In this document: positions 15,001-24,800 of the stretch, piece after piece
Layout: the number at the start of each line of letters is the position of its first letter
Position numbering within the stretch: position 1 is the first letter of the stretch
Assembly (NCBI GenBank): GCA_916700875.1
Contig: CAKAKS010000001.1
Location: 16,892,461 to 16,956,460 of the forward strand
DNA length: 64,000 nucleotides
Direction of reading: 5' to 3'
DNA from: Sebastes aleutianus
Lineage: Eukaryota; Chordata; Actinopteri; Perciformes; Sebastidae
Translations under genes and position numbers: made by a program
The notes under the pieces: generated by a model
Databases searched by the model: none
Told to the model about the DNA's origin: nothing
The model's input: only the letters and a program-made list of their open reading frames with translations

Positions 15001-16996
15001 CAACATGCCAAGCATTTCAGGACCGAAACTTTCCATGCCAGATGTGGATTTCAATCTGAAAGGGCCACAAATGAAGGGAGACTTCGACATGTCAGTGCCA
15101 AAGATAAAGGGAGACTTCAAAACGCCTGAGTGTGACATCAAAGGTCCACAGGTTGATATTGAGGGTCCGAAAGGTGGATTTGACATGCCTAAAATCAAAA
15201 TGCCGTCATTTGGCTTCAAAGGTCCAAAAGTTGAGGGTCCAGATGTTGACATAAACCTTCCTAAAGCTAACATTGATGTTAAAGCTCCTGACATTGACAT
15301 TGAAGGGCCACACATTGATATTGGAGGGCCAGAGGGAAAAATCAAAGGATCAAAATTCAAGCTGCCATCAATATCAGGGCCTAAGCTGCCAGATTGGGAT
15401 CTGTCACTTCCAAAGATCGAGGGAGATATAAAAACTCCCAAGTTGGATATTCAAGGACCAGAGTTTCACGGCCACAAAGGAGGATTTCAAATGACAGGTC
15501 CAAATATTGAAGCGCCAGAAGTTGATATTAACCTTCCCAAAACAAACATTGATGTGAACGCACCTGATTTTGATATCAATCTAAAAGGGCCTAAAGTCAA
15601 AGGAAAGATGGATGCATCAGTGCCCAAATTGAAAGCAGATATCAAAGGTCCAAATGCTAACATTGCAGTACCCACCATCACTATGGAAGGTGCGTCTGTT
15701 GATTCGGTAAAGACAGGTGTTACATTTCCCAAGTTCAAAGGTCCTAAGTTTGGATTGAAATCCCCGGAAGTGGAGGGGAAGACAACAGCAAGTGAAGCAA
15801 GTCTTGATGCCCCTGATATTAATATCAATGTAAAGGGGAAAAAGGGGAAATTCAAACTTCCTAAAGTGAAAGGAAAGTCAAAGAAACCTGATCTTGAGTT
15901 AGAAACACCAGACTTGGATGTAGACACACCCAATATTCATGTCAAAGGAACAAAGGTAAAGAAGCCTGTTTTTGGTAAGCTTCATTTCCCTAATGTGGAA
16001 TTTGATCTCAAATCACCAAAATTGAAAGGCGATGGATCTGACATCAATTTTCCATCTGCTAGCTTGAACGCCGGTATTGAAGGTTCTGGTTATGACAGTC
16101 CGGATGTTCATTTGGGAGGTACAGATGTGAAATTAAAGTCTCCTAATATTAAAATGCCAAATGTGAACGTGTCCGCTCAAGGCCCAAGAATAAATACAAA
16201 AGGTGGTGTAGAGATTGATGCAAGTGCTCCAGGGGGCAGTGCAAGTGGTGGCCTTCATTACCCAGAAGGTACTGTAACCTTTCCCAAGGTCAAGGTCCCA
16301 AAATTTGGTATCAAACTGCCTCAGTTGGAAGGCCAGGGAGGGGGAGGAAATGTTGAGTCAGCTAGTGGAGGCATAAACATACAGTCTCCATCTGTTAGTG
16401 GCCAAGTCAGTTCACTAAATATTGAGGTCCCTAGTCCAGATCTGAGGCACAGAGAAGGCAAAATGAAGGTAAAGATGCCAAAACTGTTTGGCAAATCAAA
16501 AGCAAAGGGCAGTAGTGCAGGTGACCTTCGAGGACCAGACGTAGGATTGAGTACAAGTGGAAAAGGGGAACTGATGGGTGGAAAATTAGAACTTGAGGGT
16601 GATCCTGGGCTCAGTGTGTCAACTAAAGGCAAGTCAGCCTCACTCGATCTATTTAAGAAATCAAGGCATCGGTCTTCTTCTGATGAGGGGGGGCTTGCAG
16701 TTAGTCCTCATTCAGCTACCTTAGAAGCTGGGAGTGGTGACATTTCATTAGACCTAGGAGAAAGCAAGGTCAAAGGAAAGAAAGGCAAGTTGAAGTTTGG
16801 CACCTTTGGAGGTTTTGGTGCAAAGTCAAAGGGCTCATATGAAGTGTCACTTGGTGAGGAGGGTGAAGCAGGTGCAGGTGTTGCTCTATCCTCGAGAAAA
16901 AAATCAAGATTGTCTTCATCTTCCAGCAGTGACAGTGGTTCAAGAGGTGGTTTCAGGTTCCCAAGACTTGAACTATCTGTTTCACCAAAAAAATGA
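1..16996 (+). CDS. ahnak: AHNAK (neuroblast differentiation-associated protein), 3' part of giant repeat exon, partial at 5' end, one frame break
   Basis: AHNAK is a very large scaffold that binds S100A10/annexin A2, actin and calcium-channel subunits at the membrane and cytoskeleton. The frame is open from base 3 and is made almost entirely of AHNAK-type repeats (GPDVDIEGPKGGF, MPKIKMPSFG, VEGPDVDINLPKA). From about 15.45 kb it passes into a non-repetitive tail with KGKKGKLKFGTFGGFG, KSRLSSSSSSDSG and LELSVSPKK, which matches the AHNAK C-terminus and so separates it from AHNAK2. The stop TGA is at 16994-16996. The frame changes at about 3581-3624: frame one runs to a TGA at 3600-3602, and the second frame is open through 16996. 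Five extra bases relative to sibling repeats explain the shift, so I treat this as one gene. The N-terminal PDZ-containing exons lie outside the window. The identity is secure; the exact repeat number may suffer from assembly. Confidence 0.93.
940..5590 (+). repeat. ahnak: Intragenic tandem array, 546-bp (182-codon) unit, about 8.5 copies
   Basis: The motif MPHWD (atgccacattgggac) starts at 1179 and 1725 and then recurs every 546 bp (551 across the frame break) to about 5.0 kb, with a diverged last copy (LPDWD) near 5.55 kb. Each unit reads in order: SGPK-MPDVDFNLKGPQ, MKGDFDVSAPKIKGD, PQVDIEGPKGGFDMPKIK, MPHWDVSLKGPKIEGDVDVS, DVDIEGHKGGFKMPKFK, then a PKADIDIKAP segment. The unit is a multiple of three, so copy-number change keeps the frame. 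Copies differ by few substitutions, which indicates recent expansion or gene conversion. Confidence 0.9.
3581..3624 (+). other. ahnak: Frame break in ahnak (five extra single bases)
   Basis: The sibling unit 546 bp downstream reads gatgccagtcttccg and then gaaagcagatatt. Here it reads gatgtccagtccttcccg and gaaagcatgatatt, and cctggcttgg becomes cctggacttgg. That is five additional bases, a net +2 frame change. The spacing of equivalent anchors confirms it: 2863 to 3409 is 546, 3409 to 3960 is 551, and 3960 to 4506 is 546. Each extra base sits at a site that is variable among sibling units, which points to a consensus error rather than real mutation. Confidence 0.85.
5590..6130 (+). repeat. 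ahnak: Diverged AHNAK repeat segment between the two homogenised arrays
   Basis: This part of the exon keeps the AHNAK style (KFKMPKFGFKGPK occurs twice) but has unique stretches such as KIDLEIPEGQLSGPK, IEVPDIGTKKSK and GKTGSSEGIDLDLGL. It does not share the 546-bp or 675-bp period. It looks like older repeat sequence that has escaped homogenisation. Confidence 0.75.
9150..12960 (+). repeat. ahnak: Intragenic tandem array, 675-bp (225-codon) unit, about 5.6 copies
   Basis: Equivalent anchors occur at 9372, 10047, 10722, 11397, 12072 and 12747, exactly 675 bp apart. Each unit combines a shortened form of the 182-codon module, lacking the 12-codon DFDVSAPKIKG segment, with a KMPSFGFKGPNVEGPDVDI, NLPKGKLDIKAPDVDIEAPD and GPDAKLRGPKFKMPSISG segment. 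Copies are almost identical. The array ends at about 12960, where the 36-bp DFDVSAPKIKGD segment reappears. Confidence 0.9.
16268..16318 (+). other. ahnak: Probable S100A10/annexin A2-binding motif in the AHNAK tail
   Basis: The residues GTVTFPKVKVPKFGIK closely match the mammalian AHNAK C-terminal peptide known to bind the S100A10-annexin A2 complex (pattern G-x-V-T-F-P-K-x-K-x-P-K-F). The position near the C-terminus also agrees. A weaker second version, VTFPKFKGPKFGLK, lies upstream at about 15718. Binding itself is inferred from homology. Confidence 0.65.
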
Positions 16997-17985
16997 TTTA
17001 TGAGGTAAATTAAACTCTCTCATGTACTCCCAAATATACTCTCCTAATATGGCAAATTCTTCAATCTAAAGATAGATCTTTAAAACCTAAGGGGACGTAC
17101 ACAGTCATCTCAATATCGTTAACTATGAGAAGTTATTTTTTTTAGTAATTAGACAGGAGTGCATGAGATTGTTTAAAATCCCTTATAACTGTAAATAAGA
17201 TTAATTTGTATTGTAATAATAATATTGTTTTTTGTACATAGTCCAGATTTATTGAACATATGCCATCTCACCAAATTTTCATCAAGAGTTTATTACAGGG
17301 TTGTCATTTTGTCCTATTTCATTCTATTAAATGAATGTTATTAATGAACGGGTGTGGTATATTTGTATCCAGGGGTCTATTGCACAGAACAGATAGTTAC
17401 AATTGTTATTTTGAAGGAAAATGTTGTTTATAAACCCAGACACAAATATAAACAGTTACCTTTTTTTTTAATGTATGAAATGATTTTATTTTCGAGCTTT
17501 GATATTATATAACCAGTGTAGAAGCATATTTAGGCAACATAGAGCTGGTCCTTTCTAACACATTTTAAAGAGTAAAGGTGTTGCATTTAGCGTAATTGCA
17601 AAGACAATCACTGTTTGGAAACTACCAACTCTCTGAAGTGCTGTTCATTTTTTTAAGAAATTTTATTCACCCTCTGATTCTGTGTCATTTACCAAAAACA
17701 TGCATTGTTTCATTTGCTTCCTAATGTGTCTGTGTAATTTTCATTCTTACCTGTTTTATGATGCCCCTCTGTATTTTATTTGCTGTCACTCTCTCTTTGT
17801 ACACACACCTTATCATAATGTTAAAAAAAATCACAAATAAACTGTCACTGTTTGATTTCAGTAAAATCTGTGTTGGTAGAGAGTTGCATTGTTTAGATCA
17901 GATATGATGGAGATATAGCATGATTCTTTGGGTCTATTCTTGTGTGTGTGTATTCTGCCGGATAAACTAAATAAAAAGATTTATA
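16997..17985 (+). other. ahnak: ahnak 3'UTR with two poly(A) signals
   Basis: AT-rich sequence without coding potential follows the stop codon. Canonical AATAAA hexamers occur at 17836-17841 and 17970-17975, and either could end the transcript. The UTR end is inferred from these signals only. Confidence 0.6.
17836..17841 (+). promoter_or_regulatory. ahnak: Poly(A) signal AATAAA, ahnak
   Basis: This is a canonical hexamer about 840 bp after the ahnak stop. A second copy lies at 17970-17975. Use of either is inferred. Confidence 0.5.
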
Positions 17986-18242
17986 GAATTTAAAAGGTTT
18001 CTGAAATCAGTTTTTGCCAGTGTGATATGGACAATACGTGCTTGTGTTTGTCTATATTTTGATACATTACAGTCATTTTATCCAAGTTTTCATTAATATC
18101 CATCATCATCAATTAATCCCACTTGAATTATCATTTGTATTTCTAAGCCCTGATAGCAGTGATGTCACCACTGATGCAGAGACTTAACAGCTAACACTGG
18201 ATACAGGGATACATTAAATCTAGTGAACAGTTCATTACACAA

Positions 18243-19045
18243 AACCAAGGGTAGAAGAAGTGTTAAGATCTTTTACTTACTTAAGTGCCAATACAACAAT
18301 GTTAAAGTAGCCTACTCCACTACAAGTAAAAGTACTGTATTCAAAATCCTAGTTGTGGTAAAAGTAAAACTACAGTTCATGTCAAAAAGTATCAGAAGTA
18401 AAAGTACTCATTCTGCAGAAAATGGCCTCTGTTACTGATATATTATCATATATTTTCTCATCAGGTTGTTAATACTAATGCATCATAGCATAAGCAACAT
18501 TTTACTGTTGTAGCTGGTTGAGATGGAGTTAGATAGTTTCATCCAGTGGTTCCTAATTTAGGGGTTAGGCTCCCTCCAAAGGGTCACAACGGGGTCTTCA
18601 GATTATTAATGGTGTAGAAAACATCAAAAAATAAAATTAAAATAAATATTCTGCTTCCCAATTGTGTATTTTCCTTTTGGACGTTTCTCAAATCTTTGCT
18701 TTTTTCAGAAGTAGTGGATAATTTTACCTTTTTGAGCCTCAAACAGTTATTAAAATTGAACCATCTGAGAAGTTTAGAGGTGAAATGTCTCTTTAGTGGA
18801 ACTGCTAACAAGTCATGGTCACAAACCAAAAAGATTTGAAACCACTGGTTTAATTTTTTTAACAGATTATTGTATTTTATAAGCTTAACATGTGTTTTTT
18901 TTCTATCTGAAAAGTAACTAAAAAGTAACTAAAGCTGTTAAATAAACGTAGTGGAGTACAAAGTGCAATACTTGCCTCTGAGATGTGGTGGAGTAGAAGT
19001 ATAAAGTAGAATGAAATGGAAAAACTCAAGTATACCCCAAAATTG
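18243..19045 (+). mobile_element. Non-autonomous fish DNA element (gtagaagaagt family), interrupted
   Basis: The segment has the repeated taaaagtact/agtaaaagtac motifs and the ggagtagaagtataaagtag 3' block of a very common fish element whose ends read CAGTGGTGGAA, as in hAT-type inverted repeats. It is split by another element at 18544-18847 and has a degraded 3' end. I know the family from general familiarity with fish sequence; its formal name is not claimed. Confidence 0.55.
18544..18847 (+). mobile_element. hAT-like non-autonomous element with imperfect 8-bp target duplication
   Basis: The element begins CAGTGGTTCC and ends GAAACCACTG, which are inverted ends of hAT type. It is flanked by gtttcatc (18536-18543) and gtttaatt (18848-18855), matching at 6 of 8 positions, the duplication length expected for hAT. 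It is 304 bp long with no coding capacity, and it sits inside the older element at 18243-19045. Confidence 0.7.
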
Positions 19046-19135
19046 TTCTTTGTCACCTTTGTAGAGCCAAAAGTTTCAAATTTGGGGTAAAGTAGAGGAA
19101 ACTGTGTGGTACTTAAATACCATACATAAAAATAT

Positions 19136-19980
19136 CAGTGGTGGAAGAAGCACCCAGATCTTTTAATGTAAAAGTTGCAGTATCACACTGTAAAAATACT
19201 CTGTTACATGTAAAAGTCCTGCATTCAAAATCTTACTGTACTTAAGTAAAAGTACAACACTTTGATGTACTTAAAGCTGAAGTAGGCGAGATTGGAGCAA
19301 ATATGATTGAAAAAAGTTATTTTTATAAAACGCTATATTGTGACAGTAGTACATGAAACAGGTAACCTGACAAAAATCATGTGCATCTGTGTCCTCCGGT
19401 GCTCCTAACGGCATCTGCAAGATTTCACTTACCGGAGGAAAACAAGCAGTAAGAGCTGATCTGAGGTCTGCTCTCCAGCTGCAGTCTATGAGAGCCGGCT
19501 GTCAATCACTCGCGAACTCCGACCAAACGGTCAAACTAGGCAGCGCTGATCAAATATGAATCAATATTATGTTACGTTAATGCCTATTTGTCACCTCAAA
19601 TGTTTTCAGAATCATCTTGTAGTGCACGGTTTAGCTGTAAAATTAGAATGTGTGTGACGCTGCAGCCATTGTTAAATCTGGTTAAGGAACGCCAAGTTCC
19701 GGTCACATGACCAGAGCACAGCCAATAGGAACGCTCTCTCTCTGAAATGACTGGTCAAAGCCTCCCGTCACGGGCTAGATTTTATAAAGTCTGAAAACAG
19801 AGCCATGATGATGTGCAGAAGTCTAGTTATCTCTCAGAACACTTTAATTACAATATGCTGAAAGGTTATTATGGCATTTTTGCCCAATGATACCAAAAAT
19901 ATACTGCCTACTGCCACTAGTACCAAAAATAAAAAGTACTCATTATGCAGAATGGCCCATTTCAGAATCATATACGGTGA
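19136..19980 (+). mobile_element. Second CAGTGGTGGAAG-family element, split by a nested insertion
   Basis: It starts with CAGTGGTGGAAGAAGC and continues with the aaaatactctgttacatgt and aagtcctgcattcaaaatc blocks. After the inserted segment at about 19271-19912 the host sequence resumes with aaaagtactcattatgcag, which matches the equivalent part of the neighbouring copy at 18400-18425. It is non-coding. Confidence 0.6.
19271..19912 (+). mobile_element. Nested interspersed repeat inside the 19136 element
   Basis: The segment runs from gctgaagtaggcgagattgg to ccaaaaatatactgcctact and interrupts the flanking element. It resembles a dispersed fish repeat. No ORF or clear inverted ends were found, so its class is uncertain and its boundaries are approximate. 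Confidence 0.5.
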
Positions 19981-20088
19981 AAAAACAAAAACATTCTGCC
20001 TACTCCAGGTGTAAGGCTGTAATAGAATAACAGTGTGCGATTAAAACCAGTAGGAGGCAGCAATGCAATCAACTGTTGGAATACTCCG

Positions 20089-20151
20089 AAGAAGAAGAAG
20101 AAGAAGAAGAAGAAGAAGAAGAAAAAGGAAGAAGAAGAAGAAGAAGAAGAC
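20089..20151 (+). repeat. (GAA)n microsatellite
   Basis: About 20 GAA/AGA triplets occur, with one interruption (aaaagg) in the middle. It directly abuts the AT-rich satellite that follows. Confidence 0.95.
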
Positions 20152-21815
20152 TTTTTTATTTTTTCCACATACTATAGTATGACTTTTTTTTTTTTCAACA
20201 TACTCTAGTATAACTTTTTTTTCACATACTATACTATGACTTTTTTTAATTTTTTCAACATACTATAGTATGACTCTTTTAAAAAAAATATTTTTCCACA
20301 TACTATACTATGACTTTTTTTCGACATACTATGACTTTATTTTCAACATACTATACCATGATTTTTTTTTTTTCGACATACTATACTTTGACTTTTTCTC
20401 GACATACTATACTATGACTTATTTATTTTTTCGACATACAATACCATGAGTTTTTTTTATTTTTTCTTCATATTATACTATGACTTTTTTTCGACATACT
20501 ATACTATGACTTTTTTATTTTTTCAACATAGTATACTATGAGTTTTTTTTCCGACATACTATACTATGACTTTTTCTATTTTTTCTTCATACTATACAAT
20601 GGCTTTTTTTCGAAATACTATACTATGACTTTTTTTTTCGAAATACTTGAGTATGACTTTTTAATTTTTTCGACATACTTTACTATGCCTTTTTTTTTTT
20701 AAATACTTGAGTATGACTTTTTTATTTTGTCGACTTACTATACTATGACTTTTTTTCGACATACTATACTATGACTTTGCTATTTTTTTGACATACTATT
20801 CTATAACCTTTTAAAAAGTTTTTAAACATACTTTACTATGACTTTTTTTCGACATACTATGCCATGATTTTTTTTCGACATTCCATAGGGTGAATTCTTT
20901 TTAATTTTTTGACATACGTTACTGATTTATGATATAGTATGTCGAAAAATGTATGATATAAAAGTCATAATATAGTATGTCGAAAAATGTATGATATAAA
21001 AGTCATATTATAATATGTCGAAAAATTTCATGAAAAAAGTCATAATATAGTATGTTGAAAAAATAAAAAAAGTCATAGTATAGTATCTCGAAAAATTTCA
21101 TGAAAAAAAGTCATAGTATAGTATGTACTATGAGTAGATGTGTTTTTTTTCCAACATACTATAGTATGACTTTTTTTTATTTTTTCAACATTATATACTG
21201 ACTTTTTTATTTTTTCCACATTCTATACTATGACTTTTTAAAAATGTTTCGACATACTATACTATGACTTTTTTATTTTTTCGACATACTATAATATGAC
21301 TTTTTTTCAACATACTATATTATGAATTATTTTTTACAAACTATATTATAACTTATTTTTACGACATACTATACTATTACTTTTTTTCATAGTATAGTAT
21401 GTTGAAAAAATAAAAAAAGTCATAATATAGTATGTCGAAAAATGTATGATATAAAAGTCAGTATAGTATGTCGGAAATTTCATGAAAAAAAGTCATAGTA
21501 TAGTATGTTGAAAAAATTTAAAAAGTCATAATATAGTATGTCGAAAAATGTATGATATAAAAGTCATAGTATATTATGTCGAAAAATTTCATGAAAAAAA
21601 GTCATAGTATAGTATGTACTATGAGTAGTCGTGTTTTTTTTTTCCACATACTATAGTATGACTTTTTTATTTTTTCAACATTATATACTGTGACTTTTTT
21701 ATTTTTTCTATATACTATACTATGACTTTTTTTTTCTACATACTATTCTATGACTTTTTTATTTTTTCAACATACTATACTATGACTTTTTTTCATGAAA
21801 TTTTTCAACATACTA
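20152..21815. repeat. AT-rich minisatellite with alternating orientation
   Basis: The basic unit is a T-run followed by cgacatactatactatgac, in short (about 27 bp) and long (about 40 bp) versions, with dozens of copies. Many units carry the perfect palindrome catactatagtatg. Orientation switches: forward to about 20930, reverse to about 21125, forward to about 21385, reverse to about 21620, then forward to the end. The junction sequence gtactatgagtag occurs at 21125 and 21616, so a block of about 490 bp is itself duplicated. There is no coding content. Confidence 0.9.
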
Positions 21816-24800
21816 TATTATATATTAACCTAAACTCGTCTGTTGTAAACTGCTTAGTCGGTCTAGTTTGATGCTGAAGTAGTTCTGGTTATCTCTGTGT
21901 GCTCGGCGCTACTGTGTTTATACTCGGTAGCTTGGAGATAACCTCGCCGGTAAAGGGCTCACCTGTATGGGACTGTCAGGTCTCCTCTGTGCTCTCTGTG
22001 GCTGGATACTCTGACATGCCCCCCGTTTTATGATGGTTTAACAACGACATGTTACTTCCACCTTTATGACTTTATTATTCTCTGAATTGCAAAAGGTTGC
22101 TTATCAAGAAAAATAAGACTCAGTTATGTGTTGTGATGAGACATTTGCAGTTTATCGTTCAGTTGTGTTGTACAAATAGGATATTATAATACGGCACAGA
22201 AGAAAAAAAAACCCCACGTGCTTGTTGATATTGTTCCAATTCACAGGTCTTAACTATCACATAAATTGGGCTTACATGTGGGAATGAAGCTAGAGAATAG
22301 GATCATTTTGGCAAAATAAAAATCTTTTATAGCCCCTTGAAATGCCTGACCCTTTAAACTAAACTTTAAACTATGGATGGAAGTCTTCTTAAGAGAAAAT
22401 GTTAAATATGCCACCCAGTGGTTAAAAGATAATACACCACCACTGTTACAAGGATTTGATAAATACAGTCTTCAAAAGAGTTTTCACTGACTTTTTTGGC
22501 GAATAATTAATTCTGCACTATATTTTATCAGACTCAAAGATGCATACAAAGCTACACAGTCATTATACAGTTTTACAACTTTTTATTGTTTATCAATGAT
22601 TACTCTTTATGTGACATTATAATTACTTAAAATGTATTTGCAACACACATATATGCATTAGTTTCAGTAATAATGTTCTTTTCATGCAGCTGTTGGAAGA
22701 AACATGTTTTTTTAGGGTAAGGCTTTGTGAAAGCGGTGTTTTACCTCAAACACAGGATGTGATCCCAGTGTTCGTGGTTGCTTGAATGCAATTGTTGTAG
22801 TGCAGAGGAAGGAACTCATCAGGAGTTTCCTTTAAAAGAGGAAAGAGCCCCCTTCCTTTCTGGAGAGGCAAACATTTTTGCACTGAAAGAGGGACGCAGG
22901 AGAAGAAAAAGTTGGAACAGTCCAGCACAGTTGTTACGTGTAAATTATTGGATTACATGCAGTTCGCCTCCATTGGCCATCCATTTTGGAAGATAATTCC
23001 ACTCTTTGAATGCTGAGGAGTAACAGTTTCTCAGGTAAGAAGAAAAAATGACTGACATTTGTTTAAAATGTATATAGATGAGATTATTGCATGAAAGAGA
23101 TTTACTTTAGCCAGTACCATAAATCTGTTCCTCAGTAAAAAAACATAACTTTTTACTTTGCATCCTGGTTACGGTATGTCCTTGGTTACGTTCAGATGCA
23201 TCTAAAACGATGTAAGCTATTGATTCAGAAGATATAATAACCTTGTCTACCGTTCCAGCCATAAGTGGAATATTTGATTGTAATTTTTCTCATACATTTC
23301 CAACTTGTTCCCCCTGACCTCCATAGTGAGTGAAAGGCTGTATCTCGTTTCTGCACCCTGGTCATGGACATATCAGGTCAGGGATGTTACAGCAAATAAC
23401 TACACATTCTTACATTTGAAAGTAATCTCTTATATTGCTCTGAAACTTCAAATCATCATTTGTGTGTGTGTATGTATAAACTGTAAATGCTGTGTGAGTG
23501 CCGGTGAGCACGTGTTGGTGTGTGTGGTTGATTCGTCATCGCGTTTTATTTTTCTGAGCTATAACCTCTTGTTAGTCTCATGAATATGGACAATGGTCTA
23601 TTATATTTGAAATATCACTGCCCAACACAGCATGGGATTTGACATGCGAGGCCTTTCCTTCATCTTTCCAAGAAGCATTTAGTTAACATTCATGCTAGGA
23701 TTTTGCAGAGGTAGCTGGGGTTGGTGGGTGTTCCCATTCATGCTTGTATCCCACATACTCCACAGTATAACCTTGTGAATACAATGTAAAATACACACAC
23801 AGAGACTGTAGATACAGTATATAAGCACACCCCGTTACCAAATGTCTGATAACTCTAGCAAGGCATGGATGTTGTAGTTTTCCTTACATGGATCTTGGCT
23901 TTTTATTGATTTACATTTCATATTATATAAGACAATCCCCTTCTATATATTGTTTATAACACGATACAAAAGACATTTAACTTACAGTTTGATTGCTAGC
24001 GCAAGGCTCGAAGAATAGCCGTCTAGGCACGTAGGTATGTTCACTGGGGAGGCAGATGTTGGATGATAATGTGGTTTACCACACCAGTCTGACATCTGAC
24101 ATCTCATGTGTCATGCGGAGTGCAGCCAGATGGTGTCCTTGACTCCTGCAAGAATAAAAGAGGTTACACAGTGTGATGGCTTGTTACTATACATTAGATC
24201 ATCTCTCACTCTAATGAGCCTTTATTATTATTATAATACACCTAGGCTTCCTGGACATATAAATAGTGTCCTTAAAATACACTATTTATATTATGCAACA
24301 GTAATATGAGTTTCATTTAGAATCCATTTTCATGTACTGGTAGATAATGAATGGAAGCTAATATGGATTTGCATAAAATTGACTAGTTTGTGTTTTTACT
24401 AATGCGATTTTCATAATGAATGGGTTTTTGGTAATATACAGCACATTCACAGCTTTATTCAAAGCTGCTTTCAGATCATGTTTGATTCAGAAAGGTATCA
24501 AGTGCAAAGGAGCATTAAGTGCCTCCAGGACTAACAAAAAGCACTCGGGAGACGAGGAGATTTCTTTCCAATAACAAAAACCGAGAGAATATTAAAGTCT
24601 TTGCTTTCATCAGTTTATGCACACAGCTAATGCTACCTGCGGTGATAATGACTCTTAGTGATTAACGACTGAGGCAAAAGATTAGTAGTGGTTAGTAAGA
24701 AATAACAACGGAACCAAAAAAAACAACATAATTTGATTGTGTATTCACAAAATCAACCTCAGCCTAGGAAATAATATGGGCAATAATATTCCTCAACATC

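Noticed and set aside
1372..15059. Many 62- and 111-codon + strand ORFs at regular spacing
   Set aside because: They are out-of-frame shadows of the ahnak tandem units. They were useful only as spacing markers.
5794..15441. 3215-codon antisense ORF, and similar antisense ORFs at 662-3499 and 3523-5751
   Set aside because: They mirror the ahnak repeats. A stop-free antisense frame in one unit stays open in every copy, so length means nothing. The GPSIST/SGPLMS-rich product has no known family.
3599..16996. The second ahnak frame as a separate gene starting at ATG 3599
   Set aside because: The ATG comes from an extra base in the frame-break cluster, overlaps the previous stop, and lies in the middle of a repeat unit.
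19968..20168. Minus-strand ORF with poly-Ser and poly-Phe
   Set aside because: This is the GAA microsatellite read on the other strand.
20152..21815. CRISPR-like array of regular repeats
   Set aside because: Unit length varies, spacers are only T-runs, orientation switches, and the genome is vertebrate.
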